A stretch of 54,981 bases of DNA from an uncultured Pelagibacteraceae bacterium (GTDB lineage: Bacteria > Pseudomonadota > Alphaproteobacteria > Pelagibacterales > Pelagibacteraceae), in contig CACLKP010000003.1 of NCBI GenBank assembly GCA_902607585.1, positions 1-54,981 of the forward strand, read 5' to 3'. The stretch's first letter is position 1, and each line of letters starts with the position of its first letter. Of this stretch, positions 37,372 to 46,419 are shown in pieces. Under the pieces are notes generated by a model. The model made no database searches, was not told where the DNA came from, and saw only the letters and a list, made by a program, of their open reading frames with translations. A program made the position numbers and the translations under genes.

Positions 37372-37662
37372 ATGTCAAAGAGCTATTGGATTGCAACCTA
37401 CCGAACGATTGGAGATATAGAAAAACTTAAAAAATATGCAGAAGTAGTTACCCCTGTTATCAAAACCTTTGGTGGTCAAGCTTTAGTAAGAGGTGGAAAA
37501 TATCAAGTTTTAGAAGGGGATAATTTTATAAGAACTGTTATTTGGGAGTTTCCTAATTACCAAAAAGCAATAGAGTGCCACAATTCAAAAAAATATCAAG
37601 AAGGATGGTCTTTAGCAAAAGAAACTACTGAGAGAAATTTACAAATTATTGAAGGAGTTTAG
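37372..37662 (+). CDS. DUF1330-family protein
   Basis: 96 aa; YWIATYRTI..., GGQALVRGGKYQVLEG, WEFPNYQKAIECHNSKKYQ. Confidence 0.85.
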   Translation: MSKSYWIATYRTIGDIEKLKKYAEVVTPVIKTFGGQALVRGGKYQVLEGDNFIRTVIWEFPNYQKAIECHNSKKYQEGWSLAKETTERNLQIIEGV

Positions 37663-38501
37663 TTGCTTTCTTTTTTATTCTTCCAATTAACATAATATTG
37701 AATCATTCCAAAAATTATTGCTAGAACAAAAAGAATTATCCAGTTTATGGAGCTGGACCATACAAACGATGCATGTCCGCTTAACATTATAAACAAAACC
37801 AATAATGTAATTATGTTGTTGTGAACCGATCTCACCTTAGCTCGAAGTGAAAGATTTAAATCAAATTTTTCTTTTTTTGAAGTAGCTGAAGCTATTTTTA
37901 TTCCTGACGGCGCGATGACAAAATACACATTCATTGTCATTATACTTCCTAAAATAATACCAGATTGTAAAAAAGCAAATCTTGGACCGTAGATTTTAGT
38001 TAGGCCAAATGAAATAGTTGTCCCGATAATTAAAAGCACAATAGGAAAAATAATTTTATAATTTATTAATTTAGACTTACAAAGAAAATCATAAATTAAC
38101 CACGACCCTATTATAGACAATATTGAAATTGCTATAGCGATTGAAGGAGAAATATTTTCATTTACTCTCTTATCAACCATTAAAATATTTGCGTTCATGA
38201 AATAAATTAATATCAATAACGCTATACCTGATAAAAAAGTCAAATAGGAAGTGTATTTCCAAATAATTACATTCTTTGGGACTTCCTGAGGTGCTCCACG
38301 ATACCTGGTTAGTTTATAATAATAACCACTGTGTTGTAAGATTCCGTCAGCCTCAATATCTTCTTCTTTTGAATTTTTTGGCAATTTATTATCTAGGTAA
38401 TTAAAAGTGAATGATGTACCTACCCATAATATAGCAAAGAAAACATGTCCCCACCTAAGCAGAGCTTGAGTCCATTTAGAAATATCAGGTAAGAATTCCA
38501 T
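37659..38501 (-). CDS. PuuD-like urate hydroxylase membrane domain (no cytochrome c domain)
   Basis: TQALLRWGHVFFAILWVGTSFTFNYLD, GGYYKLTRYRGAPQEVP-like segment, about 7-8 TM; adjacent to purine oxidation genes. Confidence 0.78.
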   Translation of the reverse strand: MEFLPDISKWTQALLRWGHVFFAILWVGTSFTFNYLDNKLPKNSKEEDIEADGILQHSGYYYKLTRYRGAPQEVPKNVIIWKYTSYLTFLSGIALLILIYFMNANILMVDKRVNENISPSIAIAISILSIIGSWLIYDFLCKSKLINYKIIFPIVLLIIGTTISFGLTKIYGPRFAFLQSGIILGSIMTMNVYFVIAPSGIKIASATSKKEKFDLNLSLRAKVRSVHNNIITLLVLFIMLSGHASFVWSSSINWIILFVLAIIFGMIQYYVNWKNKKESN

Positions 38502-38966
38502 TTAATATTTAACCTTATCTATTTTTTTATCCCATAATTCAAAAGCTTTTAAAGCCTCATCTCTCATCATTTGAGTCATTGGAATTTTTCTTTCATCAAT
38601 ATTTTTTTTAATTTCTGAATAAATGAATGAATCATCAAAATCGATTTTTCGAGCATCTTCTCTTGTATTTGCGTAATATATTTTGTTAATTCTTGCCCAA
38701 TAAGCCGCGGCCAAACAAAGCGGACATAATTCACAACTGCTGTATAGCTCGCATCCATTTAAACTAAAATTGTTTAATTTTTTGCATGCTTCACGAATAG
38801 CAACAATTTCGCCGTGTGCAGTTGGATCATTGGTTGAGGTAACTTTATTTGAGCCTTCTGCTACGATTTTATCATTTTTAACAATCACCGCACCGAATGG
38901 GCCACCTCCGTTTTTAACGCTGTCAATAGAAAGCTGTATAGCTCTCTTCATAAATTCATTTTTCAT
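38502..38966 (-). CDS. guaD: Guanine deaminase (CDA-fold nucleobase deaminase)
   Basis: GGGPFGAVIVKND, DPTAHGEIVAIR, LYSSCELCPLCLAAAYWARINKIYYA. Confidence 0.82.
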   Translation of the reverse strand: MKNEFMKRAIQLSIDSVKNGGGPFGAVIVKNDKIVAEGSNKVTSTNDPTAHGEIVAIREACKKLNNFSLNGCELYSSCELCPLCLAAAYWARINKIYYANTREDARKIDFDDSFIYSEIKKNIDERKIPMTQMMRDEALKAFELWDKKIDKVKY

Positions 38967-41281
38967 ATTTTTCTTTTTAAATTTTTAATACTCATTAAGA
39001 TTTTCTCAGGCGTTGCTGGGGCATCAAGTTTGGGATTTGCAGTATAGTTTCCAATTGATGCTATAGCATTTTTAATTGCAAAAAAAACTGACATTGCATT
39101 CATTAACGGAGGTTCTCCTGTAGTTTTAGATTTATTTATTACATTTTCAATATTTATTCCCTTTTTAAAAATTTCTGCATTAAATTTTTCTGGCATATCA
39201 CTTACTGCAGGAATTTTATAAGTAGATGGTGAATGAGTAGTAATTTGACCATTAGTTTTCCAAACAACCTCTTCACATCCAAGCCATCCTGCACCTTGCA
39301 CAAAACCTCCTTCTATTTGTCCCGTTTCAATGGCTGGATTAATAGCGCGGCCTGCGTCATGCAATATATCGGCACGTAATATTTTATTTTCTCCAGTTAG
39401 TGTATCAATCATAACCTCGCTAACAGCAGCGCTATAACAAAAATAGAGGAATGGTCTTCCTTTAAAAGTTTTTTTATCAAAATGTATTTTTGGTGTTGTA
39501 TAAAAACCAGTCGAAGATAATGAAACTCTATTTAGATAAGCCTCTTTAATAAGTTTATTAAATTTAAAAGTTTTTCCTTTAAATTTTACCATTCCATTTT
39601 CATAAATTCCTTCGCTGTTTTTAATTTTATATTTACGTTTTACATATGCTGCTAAGTTCATTTTTATTTTAGAAATTGCATTAAGTGTAGCGGCGCCATT
39701 AAGATCTGTTGTGCTTGAAGCAGCACTAGCACTTGTATTGGGCACTTTATCAGTGGTCGTAGCACTAACTTTAATTTTTGAAAAATTTATACCTAATGCG
39801 TGTGCTGTTAGTTGTGCAATTTTTGTATGGACGCCATTGCCCATCTCGACACCGCCATGATTTACGTGAACACTTCCGTCATTATAATAAATATGCACTA
39901 GAGAACCCGCTTGATTTAAATGCCAGGTTGTGAAAGAAATTCCGAACTTTACCGGGGTAAAACAAATTCCTTTCTTAATATACTTATTTTCTGAATTAAA
40001 TTTTTTTATACTTAATTGTCTGCTTTTATAATTCGATGATTTTATCAACTGATCATAGATTTCTTGGATAACATTGTCTTCGATCTTCATATTATAATGA
40101 GTAATATTTTTTTTCTTTTTTTGATAAAAATTTCTTCTTCTTATTTCAGCGGAATCTTTATTAAGTGTGGTAGCAATATGATCAATGATGTTTTCAATGA
40201 CCATCATCGCTTGATTTGCCCCAAATCCTCTAAACGCCGTGTTGGATGCTGTGTTTGTTTTGCAAAGATAGTTTTCTACCAGTACATTTTCAAGATAATA
40301 AGCATTATCTACGTGAAGAAGTGCACGCTCATTAATTGCCCCACTGAGATCAGGTGATATTCCGCATCTCGATGCTAATTTTAATTTTAGACCTGTAATA
40401 ACACCGAGCTCATCAAAACCCACTGAATATTCAGAATAAAAATCATGTCTTTTTCCCGTAATAATAATATCGTCATCTCGATCCACTCTAAGTTTAATTG
40501 CACGTTTAGTTTTTTTTGCAAGCAAAGTACAAATTGCTGCAAATATAAAAGATTGGGTTTCGGTCGATCCGAATGAACCTCCTAACCTCCTAGTTTCAAC
40601 AGTAATGCTGTTGCTTTTTTGATTAAGCATTTTTGCTATGATTTGTTGAGTCTCGCTTGGATGTTGTGTTTTAGAAAATACTTTAAAATCATTATCTTCC
40701 TGAGGAATAACGAAAGCAGATTGGCCTTCAAGAGCAAAGTGCTCCTGAGATCCTGTTGTAAAATTACCTTTTAAGCGATGTACTGAACTTTCTATTGCTT
40801 TAAGCGCTTCGCCTTTTTTTATTACTCTTTCTTTTAAAACAAAAGATTTTTTCTTTAATGCTTCCTTAATAGTAGTAATTGGTTTGAGTGTTTTATAACT
40901 AATTTTCGCCGCCAATACTGCTTTCCTAGCTAACTCTGTTGTTGTTGCAGCCACAGCAAAAAGTGGTTGGCCATAATACTCAGCTTTTTTTGGAAATATT
41001 GGATCACCATCATATACAGGGCCCACATCATTTCTTCCTGGTATGTCATCTGAGGTTACAACTGCTACCACTCCTTCACTTTTAAACACTTTATCAAGAT
41101 TTATTTTTTTAATTATTGCATGAGCTTTTTTGCTCCATCCAATAGCACCATATAAAGTTCCGGGTGGTTCCGGAATATCATCTGTATAATAAGCTTTGCC
41201 AGTAACATGTTTTATAGCACTCTCATGAGGTCTATTTTCATTAATAAAAGTCTCTTGTTTCATTTTAAAAATATATTCCAA
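38963..41281 (-). CDS. xdhB: Xanthine dehydrogenase, molybdopterin-binding large subunit
   Basis: HVTGKAYYTDDIPEPPGTLYGAIGWS, FRGFGANQAMMVIENI, HGGVEMGNGVHTKIAQ, GQIEGGFVQGAGWLGCEE, TTGEPPLMNAMSVFFAIKNAI. Confidence 0.92.
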   Translation of the reverse strand: MEYIFKMKQETFINENRPHESAIKHVTGKAYYTDDIPEPPGTLYGAIGWSKKAHAIIKKINLDKVFKSEGVVAVVTSDDIPGRNDVGPVYDGDPIFPKKAEYYGQPLFAVAATTTELARKAVLAAKISYKTLKPITTIKEALKKKSFVLKERVIKKGEALKAIESSVHRLKGNFTTGSQEHFALEGQSAFVIPQEDNDFKVFSKTQHPSETQQIIAKMLNQKSNSITVETRRLGGSFGSTETQSFIFAAICTLLAKKTKRAIKLRVDRDDDIIITGKRHDFYSEYSVGFDELGVITGLKLKLASRCGISPDLSGAINERALLHVDNAYYLENVLVENYLCKTNTASNTAFRGFGANQAMMVIENIIDHIATTLNKDSAEIRRRNFYQKKKKNITHYNMKIEDNVIQEIYDQLIKSSNYKSRQLSIKKFNSENKYIKKGICFTPVKFGISFTTWHLNQAGSLVHIYYNDGSVHVNHGGVEMGNGVHTKIAQLTAHALGINFSKIKVSATTTDKVPNTSASAASSTTDLNGAATLNAISKIKMNLAAYVKRKYKIKNSEGIYENGMVKFKGKTFKFNKLIKEAYLNRVSLSSTGFYTTPKIHFDKKTFKGRPFLYFCYSAAVSEVMIDTLTGENKILRADILHDAGRAINPAIETGQIEGGFVQGAGWLGCEEVVWKTNGQITTHSPSTYKIPAVSDMPEKFNAEIFKKGINIENVINKSKTTGEPPLMNAMSVFFAIKNAIASIGNYTANPKLDAPATPEKILMSIKNLKRKI

Positions 41282-42734
41282 TTAATTTTTTTTGTTTAAT
41301 TTCAGCGCAACATTTTTCAAGCAAATTTTTTGCAATGTTCATTCGATATGATCCACTAGCACGCATATCGTTAATTGGCTTAAAATCTCTTTCTAAGGCC
41401 TTTTTTGCTTTATGAATAATTTCATCTGTAACTAAAGAGTTTGAAAGTATTTTCTCACAATGAATCGCTCTCTTTGGTATTGCCGCCATGCCTCCATATG
41501 CTATTGTTACACTGTGAAATTTATTTTTTACTATTTCCAGATTAAATGCAGCACAAACTGATGAAATATCGTCATCAAACCTTTTACTCACTTTATAACT
41601 TTTAAGAATATTACCTTTAAGTATAGGTATCCTTATAGAACTAATAAATTGTCCCTTTTTCAACTTGGTTTTGCGGTAACTTATAAAAAAATCATCAAGA
41701 AATAAAATTCTATTTTTCTTTAAATCTTGTAAAACTACTTGTGCATTTAGTGATAATAATAAGGGCAAGCAATCTCCTATTGGAGATGCCGTTGCAATAT
41801 TTCCGGCCACTGTTGCAACATTTCGTATCTGTGGTGATCCGTAACGTCTAAGAATTTTTGTAAAATCTGGATAGTATTTTTTAATATAAGATTCAAGTTC
41901 AATTAGGGGAGTTGAGGCACCGACCTCGATATATTTATTATTATTTTTTATATAGTTAAGTTCACTAATTGAATTCATGTAAATAATAGAATGGATATCT
42001 TTTCTTTCTTTAGTAACGGTTAATGATAAATCAGTTCCACCGCTAAGGAAATTAGCATCAATATTTTTTTTAAGAATTTTTTTTAATTCATGAACATATT
42101 GAGGAGCAAAATATTTCTTACCTTTATTATAAATCACAACGCTTTTATTATTTATTTTTTTTAATAAATTAATTATATTTTTTTTATTTTTAGTAAAATG
42201 ATCTATTTTATTTTTATTTTTTAAACTTTTTGCAGCTTTTATTATTGGTTGATAACCAGTGCATCGACAAAGATTCCCAGATATAGAATCTCTAATTTCA
42301 TCATCTTTAAATTTTGATTTTTTTTTAAACATTGAAAATAACGACATAACAAAACCTGGCGTACAGATACCGCATTGGGATCCATGATAGTTAACCATGG
42401 CTTGTTGCACTGGATGCAAAGAACCATTTTTTGAAATCAAATCTTCAACAAGTATAAGTTGTTTCCCTTGCAAAGTTGGTAAAAATGTAATGCAAGAATT
42501 TATAGCTTTATAGTTTATTTCGTTATTTTTTATTTCACCTAAAACTACAGTACATGCACCACATCCTCCTTCGGAACATCCGTTCTTGCTACCAATCTTT
42601 TTTAATTTTGTTCTAATATAATTTAGTAAAATTTCATTTGGGTCGGGATTTTTAATTTCAAAAATTCTATCCTGATAAACAAAATCAATATTGCTGGAAG
42701 TCATTAGCTCCCTCGATAAGTAGAATAACTCCAA
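41265..42734 (-). CDS. xdhA: Xanthine dehydrogenase, FeS/FAD small subunit
   Basis: GCSEGGCGACTVVLG, CGICTPGFVMSLFSMF, SGNLCRCTGYQPII, AGNIATASPIGDCLPLLLSL. Confidence 0.94.
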   Translation of the reverse strand: MELFYLSRELMTSSNIDFVYQDRIFEIKNPDPNEILLNYIRTKLKKIGSKNGCSEGGCGACTVVLGEIKNNEINYKAINSCITFLPTLQGKQLILVEDLISKNGSLHPVQQAMVNYHGSQCGICTPGFVMSLFSMFKKKSKFKDDEIRDSISGNLCRCTGYQPIIKAAKSLKNKNKIDHFTKNKKNIINLLKKINNKSVVIYNKGKKYFAPQYVHELKKILKKNIDANFLSGGTDLSLTVTKERKDIHSIIYMNSISELNYIKNNNKYIEVGASTPLIELESYIKKYYPDFTKILRRYGSPQIRNVATVAGNIATASPIGDCLPLLLSLNAQVVLQDLKKNRILFLDDFFISYRKTKLKKGQFISSIRIPILKGNILKSYKVSKRFDDDISSVCAAFNLEIVKNKFHSVTIAYGGMAAIPKRAIHCEKILSNSLVTDEIIHKAKKALERDFKPINDMRASGSYRMNIAKNLLEKCCAEIKQKKLIGIYF

Positions 42735-43051
42735 GGGGTAACTAGTAAAGGTACGTGGTAATGTTCTTTAGGATTTGATACTCCAAATTTAATTACAATT
42801 TCATTTAAAAAAGGTGTTGTGGGTAAATCAGTTATTTTTTTAAAATAATCTCCTACAAAAAAAGCGAGTTCATACTGACCCTCTTTAAAATTAGAACCTT
42901 CAACCAAAGGTTTATCCGATCGACCATTACTATTTAGTATTATGGAGTTAAGCTTTTCTCTTTTACCTGACACAATGTATAAGTCTACTTTAACCCCTTT
43001 GGCAGGTTTTCCAGAAAAAGTGTCGAGGCAATGAGTGGTTAATTTTGTCAT
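42704..43051 (-). CDS. uraH: 5-hydroxyisourate hydrolase
   Basis: THCLDTFSGKPAKGVKVDLY; C-terminal YHVPLLVTPWSYSTYRGS. Confidence 0.95.
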   Translation of the reverse strand: MTKLTTHCLDTFSGKPAKGVKVDLYIVSGKREKLNSIILNSNGRSDKPLVEGSNFKEGQYELAFFVGDYFKKITDLPTTPFLNEIVIKFGVSNPKEHYHVPLLVTPWSYSTYRGS

Positions 43052-43076
43052 AAGATATTATATAAACTAAATAAAT

Positions 43077-43580
43077 ATGATCAATAAAATTAATAAATTG
43101 TCTAAAAGTGAATTCATTAAAGTTTTCGCTAATATATTCGAAAATGCAAGATGGATTGCCGAAGAACTACATAATCAAAAACCTTTCGACAATTTTGAAG
43201 AATTATCCTCAAAAATGCTCAATATTTTTGAAACTGCTACTAAGGAAAAACAATTAAAAATTCTTAATAACCATCCAGATCTAGCAAATAAAACAAAAAT
43301 AAATTTACTAACACCTGATTCTTTAAAAGAACAAACTAGCGTAGGATTGGACCAGTGCACAGAGGAAGAATTTAATGAATTTGGAAAACTTAATAATTCT
43401 TATAAAAAATTTGGTTTTCCCTTTATTTTGGCTGTGAAAGGAAAAACTAAAATCGAAATTTTAAATAATTTTAAAAAAAGAATTTCTTCTGATCCAGAAA
43501 CAGAATTTGGTGAAGCTATTAAACAAGTAAAACTAATTGCTAGTTTACGCTTAGAGGAATTAAATAATGAAGTTTTTTAA
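43077..43580 (+). CDS. uraD: 2-oxo-4-hydroxy-4-carboxy-5-ureidoimidazoline (OHCU) decarboxylase
   Basis: NNHPDLANKTKI, LTPDSLKEQTSVGLDQ, FGFPFILAVKGKTKIEIL. Confidence 0.94.
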   Translation: MINKINKLSKSEFIKVFANIFENARWIAEELHNQKPFDNFEELSSKMLNIFETATKEKQLKILNNHPDLANKTKINLLTPDSLKEQTSVGLDQCTEEEFNEFGKLNNSYKKFGFPFILAVKGKTKIEILNNFKKRISSDPETEFGEAIKQVKLIASLRLEELNNEVF

Positions 43581-44203
43581 TATAAAACATCAGTTGGATC
43601 AATCGATCTCCACATATACCAAGTAAATACAGTCCGATAACCAGTGTGCAGTTTAGAAATTTTATTTAAAAATCTTTTGCTTGGAGGGTAAGATGTTCCG
43701 TAATTTTTTGAAATTGCCCGAAGCAAGCCAATATCTTTGATTGGAAATATATCTGGTCTATTCAAATTAAACATTAGAAACATTTCAGCACTCCAAACAC
43801 CCAAACCTTTCAGTTTGGTAACATAACTAATAGCATTTTCATCATTCATTTTTTTAAGTTCTCTAACGCTAAAAGATTTGTTTCTAAAATTTTTAGCAAT
43901 ATTTTTTAAATAACTAACTTTTTGACGGGATAAACCTGCGCTTTTTAAGGTACGTGAAGATAATTTTAATACCGTATTGGGAACAATATGTTTTTTACAT
44001 TTTTTTTCAAACTTTAACCAGATTGAGTCTGCTGCTTTAGTTGAAATCTGTTGTCCCACAATAGTACGACACAATGAAAAAAAAGGGTTATTTCTGGTAG
44101 TTAAAAAACCTTTTTTATATTTTTTTATTATTCTTCTTAAAACTGGATCTCTTCTAGATAATATTCTTTTCGCTTTTTGCCAATAGACTGGAGAATTCTT
44201 CAT
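43577..44203 (-). CDS. DNA-3-methyladenine glycosylase II-like HhH-GPD protein
   Basis: TIVGQQISTKAADSIW, LKGLGVWSAEMFLMFNLNRPDIFPIKDIGLLRAI. Confidence 0.88.
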   Translation of the reverse strand: MKNSPVYWQKAKRILSRRDPVLRRIIKKYKKGFLTTRNNPFFSLCRTIVGQQISTKAADSIWLKFEKKCKKHIVPNTVLKLSSRTLKSAGLSRQKVSYLKNIAKNFRNKSFSVRELKKMNDENAISYVTKLKGLGVWSAEMFLMFNLNRPDIFPIKDIGLLRAISKNYGTSYPPSKRFLNKISKLHTGYRTVFTWYMWRSIDPTDVLY

Positions 44204-45117
44204 TGTTGCCTAGGCAAAGTAATAGGTTTTTTTAATTGGTGTTCTCTTACGAATATGATAGCAGAGGAAATAATAATTAGACCAGCTCCAGATAAAGTAT
44301 AAATAGTAGGAACTTCATTAAAAAGATAAAATCCAAAAATAATTGCAAAAACAAGTGATAAGTATTTTAAGGGTATTGTAAGTGAAACTTCTGCTAATAG
44401 ATAGGATTGTGTGAGAAGTAAATTCGCAATACTTCCAAAAAGTCCTATTAAAATTAATAAACCTAAGTCATAACTAGAAGGCATCACCCAACCACCAAAT
44501 GGTAAAGTAAAAAGGCCGATAATTGCAGAACAAACAGAAAAATAAAAAGCAATTAAATAAACGGGTTCACCGACAAGGGTTAATTTACGAATAAATATAG
44601 CTACACCAGCAAAACCTAGGGTAAATATTACTGGATAAATATAATAAAAATTCAAATTATCGAATCCTGGTTTTGAAATAATGATAACACCAATAAAACC
44701 AAGGCCTACTGCTGTCCAGCGTTTAGCTCTTATTTTTTCACCCAAAAACAGAATTGAAAATATAACTACCCAAATTGGTCCTGAAAATGCAATAGAAGTT
44801 ACTTCTGCAAGTTCTAAATTTCTAAGCCCTACAAAAATAGCCCACATTGCAATAGCCCCGATAAAAGATCGACAAAAATGTAGTCCTACACGTTTTGTTT
44901 TATAAAAATTTTTAAGTTTCTTTCTAGGTATCAAAAAAAATATTGGAATAAGACCAAACAGGGCTCTTGAAAACATAACCTGACCAACATCGTATTCATT
45001 GGTTATTTTTACTAAAACGTCCATAAGTGAAAAAAACAGAACACTTGATATCATGCATATGCCGCCTAGATGATTTTGATTTTTGATCATTTCGATATTT
45101 TGATTTATATTTATCAT
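44200..45117 (-). CDS. EamA/DMT-family transporter
   Basis: About ten TM segments in two repeats; MISSVLFFSLMDVLVKI, SGPIWVVIFSILFLGEKI; internal Met start avoids overlap with msrA. Confidence 0.85.
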   Translation of the reverse strand: MININQNIEMIKNQNHLGGICMISSVLFFSLMDVLVKITNEYDVGQVMFSRALFGLIPIFFLIPRKKLKNFYKTKRVGLHFCRSFIGAIAMWAIFVGLRNLELAEVTSIAFSGPIWVVIFSILFLGEKIRAKRWTAVGLGFIGVIIISKPGFDNLNFYYIYPVIFTLGFAGVAIFIRKLTLVGEPVYLIAFYFSVCSAIIGLFTLPFGGWVMPSSYDLGLLILIGLFGSIANLLLTQSYLLAEVSLTIPLKYLSLVFAIIFGFYLFNEVPTIYTLSGAGLIIISSAIIFVREHQLKKPITLPRQQ

Positions 45118-45133
45118 TAAATTAAAAAATATT

Positions 45134-45583
45134 ATGCAAAAATTTATAGGAGGGATTGGTTGTTTTTGGGATGAGACAAAATATGAGGGGATCAATGGAG
45201 TAATCTCCACTGAATGCGGATATTGTGGAGGCAACAATCGAACAGTAAGTTATGAACAAGTTTGTAATGGAAATACGGAACATATAGAAGTTGTAAAAGT
45301 TGAATTTGATCCAAAAATACTGTCATACGAAGAGGTAGTTAGATTATTTTTTAAATTTCATGATCCTACTACAACAAATCGCCAAGGCCCAAATGTCGGA
45401 TATCAGTATCGTTCAGAAATATTTTACAATACTGATGAGGAAAAAAAGATTGCTGAAAAAGTTTTAAACGAAATTAACAAAAAACTAGATGGAAAAGTGG
45501 TTACAAAAATATCTAAAGAAAAAAACTATTGTAAAGCAGAAGAATATCATCAAAAATATTTTCAAAAAAAAACTAGAAAATGA
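45134..45583 (+). CDS. msrA: Peptide methionine sulfoxide reductase MsrA
   Basis: GCFWDETKYEGINGVISTECGYCGG, HDPTTTNRQGPNVGYQYRSEIFY. Confidence 0.92.
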   Translation: MQKFIGGIGCFWDETKYEGINGVISTECGYCGGNNRTVSYEQVCNGNTEHIEVVKVEFDPKILSYEEVVRLFFKFHDPTTTNRQGPNVGYQYRSEIFYNTDEEKKIAEKVLNEINKKLDGKVVTKISKEKNYCKAEEYHQKYFQKKTRK

Positions 45584-46419
45584 CTTTAGTCACAACTGAA
45601 TGGCTTAAAAATAATTTAAGCAAAGTTAAAATATTTGATGCGAGTTGGCATATGCCAAATGCAAATAGAAATAACCATAAAGAGTATTTGGATAAACATA
45701 TTCCAGGAGCTATGTTTTGGGATCTTGATGAGCATAGCGATAAAGATTCTCCTTTCCCACATATGTTACCGAATTCCGATTACTGGACTCGAATGTTATG
45801 GTCTTTTGGAATTACAAATGACGATCATATTATTGTTTATGACTTTAGCGCGGTTCATAGTTCCTGCAGATTATGGTTCTCTCTTAAATACTTTGGACAT
45901 CAAAAAGTTTCGGTATTGAATGGTGGTATGAAAAAATGGTTAAAAGAAAATAGACCTACTAGTAACGAAACAAATAAGGACATTGGAAAGTTTAGCTATA
46001 TAGATAAAATAAATACAAAAAATAAATATAAGGTAATTGAGAACTTAGATTGGATTAAAAAGAAAGAACAGATTGACAAAAATATTAAAACTAACTTATT
46101 TACACTGGTTGATGCTAGAAGCCGCGAACGTTTTGAAGGAAAGGTCGAAGAACCTCGCCCAAACCTTAAAAAAGGATGCATACCAGGATCAAGAAATATT
46201 CCTTTCCAATATTGTATAGAGTCGGAAACAAATACTTTTAAAAGAAAATCTGAATTAATTAAAATTTTTAAAGAAAACGATATAGATTATTTAAAACCTA
46301 ATGTTTTTATGTGCGGTTCTGGTGTCACTGCGTGTGTTTTGGGTCTAGCTTATTTTTTAATAACTGATAAAAATGCTGTAATTTATGATGGATCATTTGC
46401 TGAATGGGGTAAAAAATAA
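45580..46419 (+). CDS. sseA: 3-mercaptopyruvate/thiosulfate sulfurtransferase
   Basis: Tandem rhodanese domains; HIPGAMFWDLDEHSDKDSPFPHMLP, CGSGVTACVLGLA. Confidence 0.9.
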   Translation: MTLVTTEWLKNNLSKVKIFDASWHMPNANRNNHKEYLDKHIPGAMFWDLDEHSDKDSPFPHMLPNSDYWTRMLWSFGITNDDHIIVYDFSAVHSSCRLWFSLKYFGHQKVSVLNGGMKKWLKENRPTSNETNKDIGKFSYIDKINTKNKYKVIENLDWIKKKEQIDKNIKTNLFTLVDARSRERFEGKVEEPRPNLKKGCIPGSRNIPFQYCIESETNTFKRKSELIKIFKENDIDYLKPNVFMCGSGVTACVLGLAYFLITDKNAVIYDGSFAEWGKK

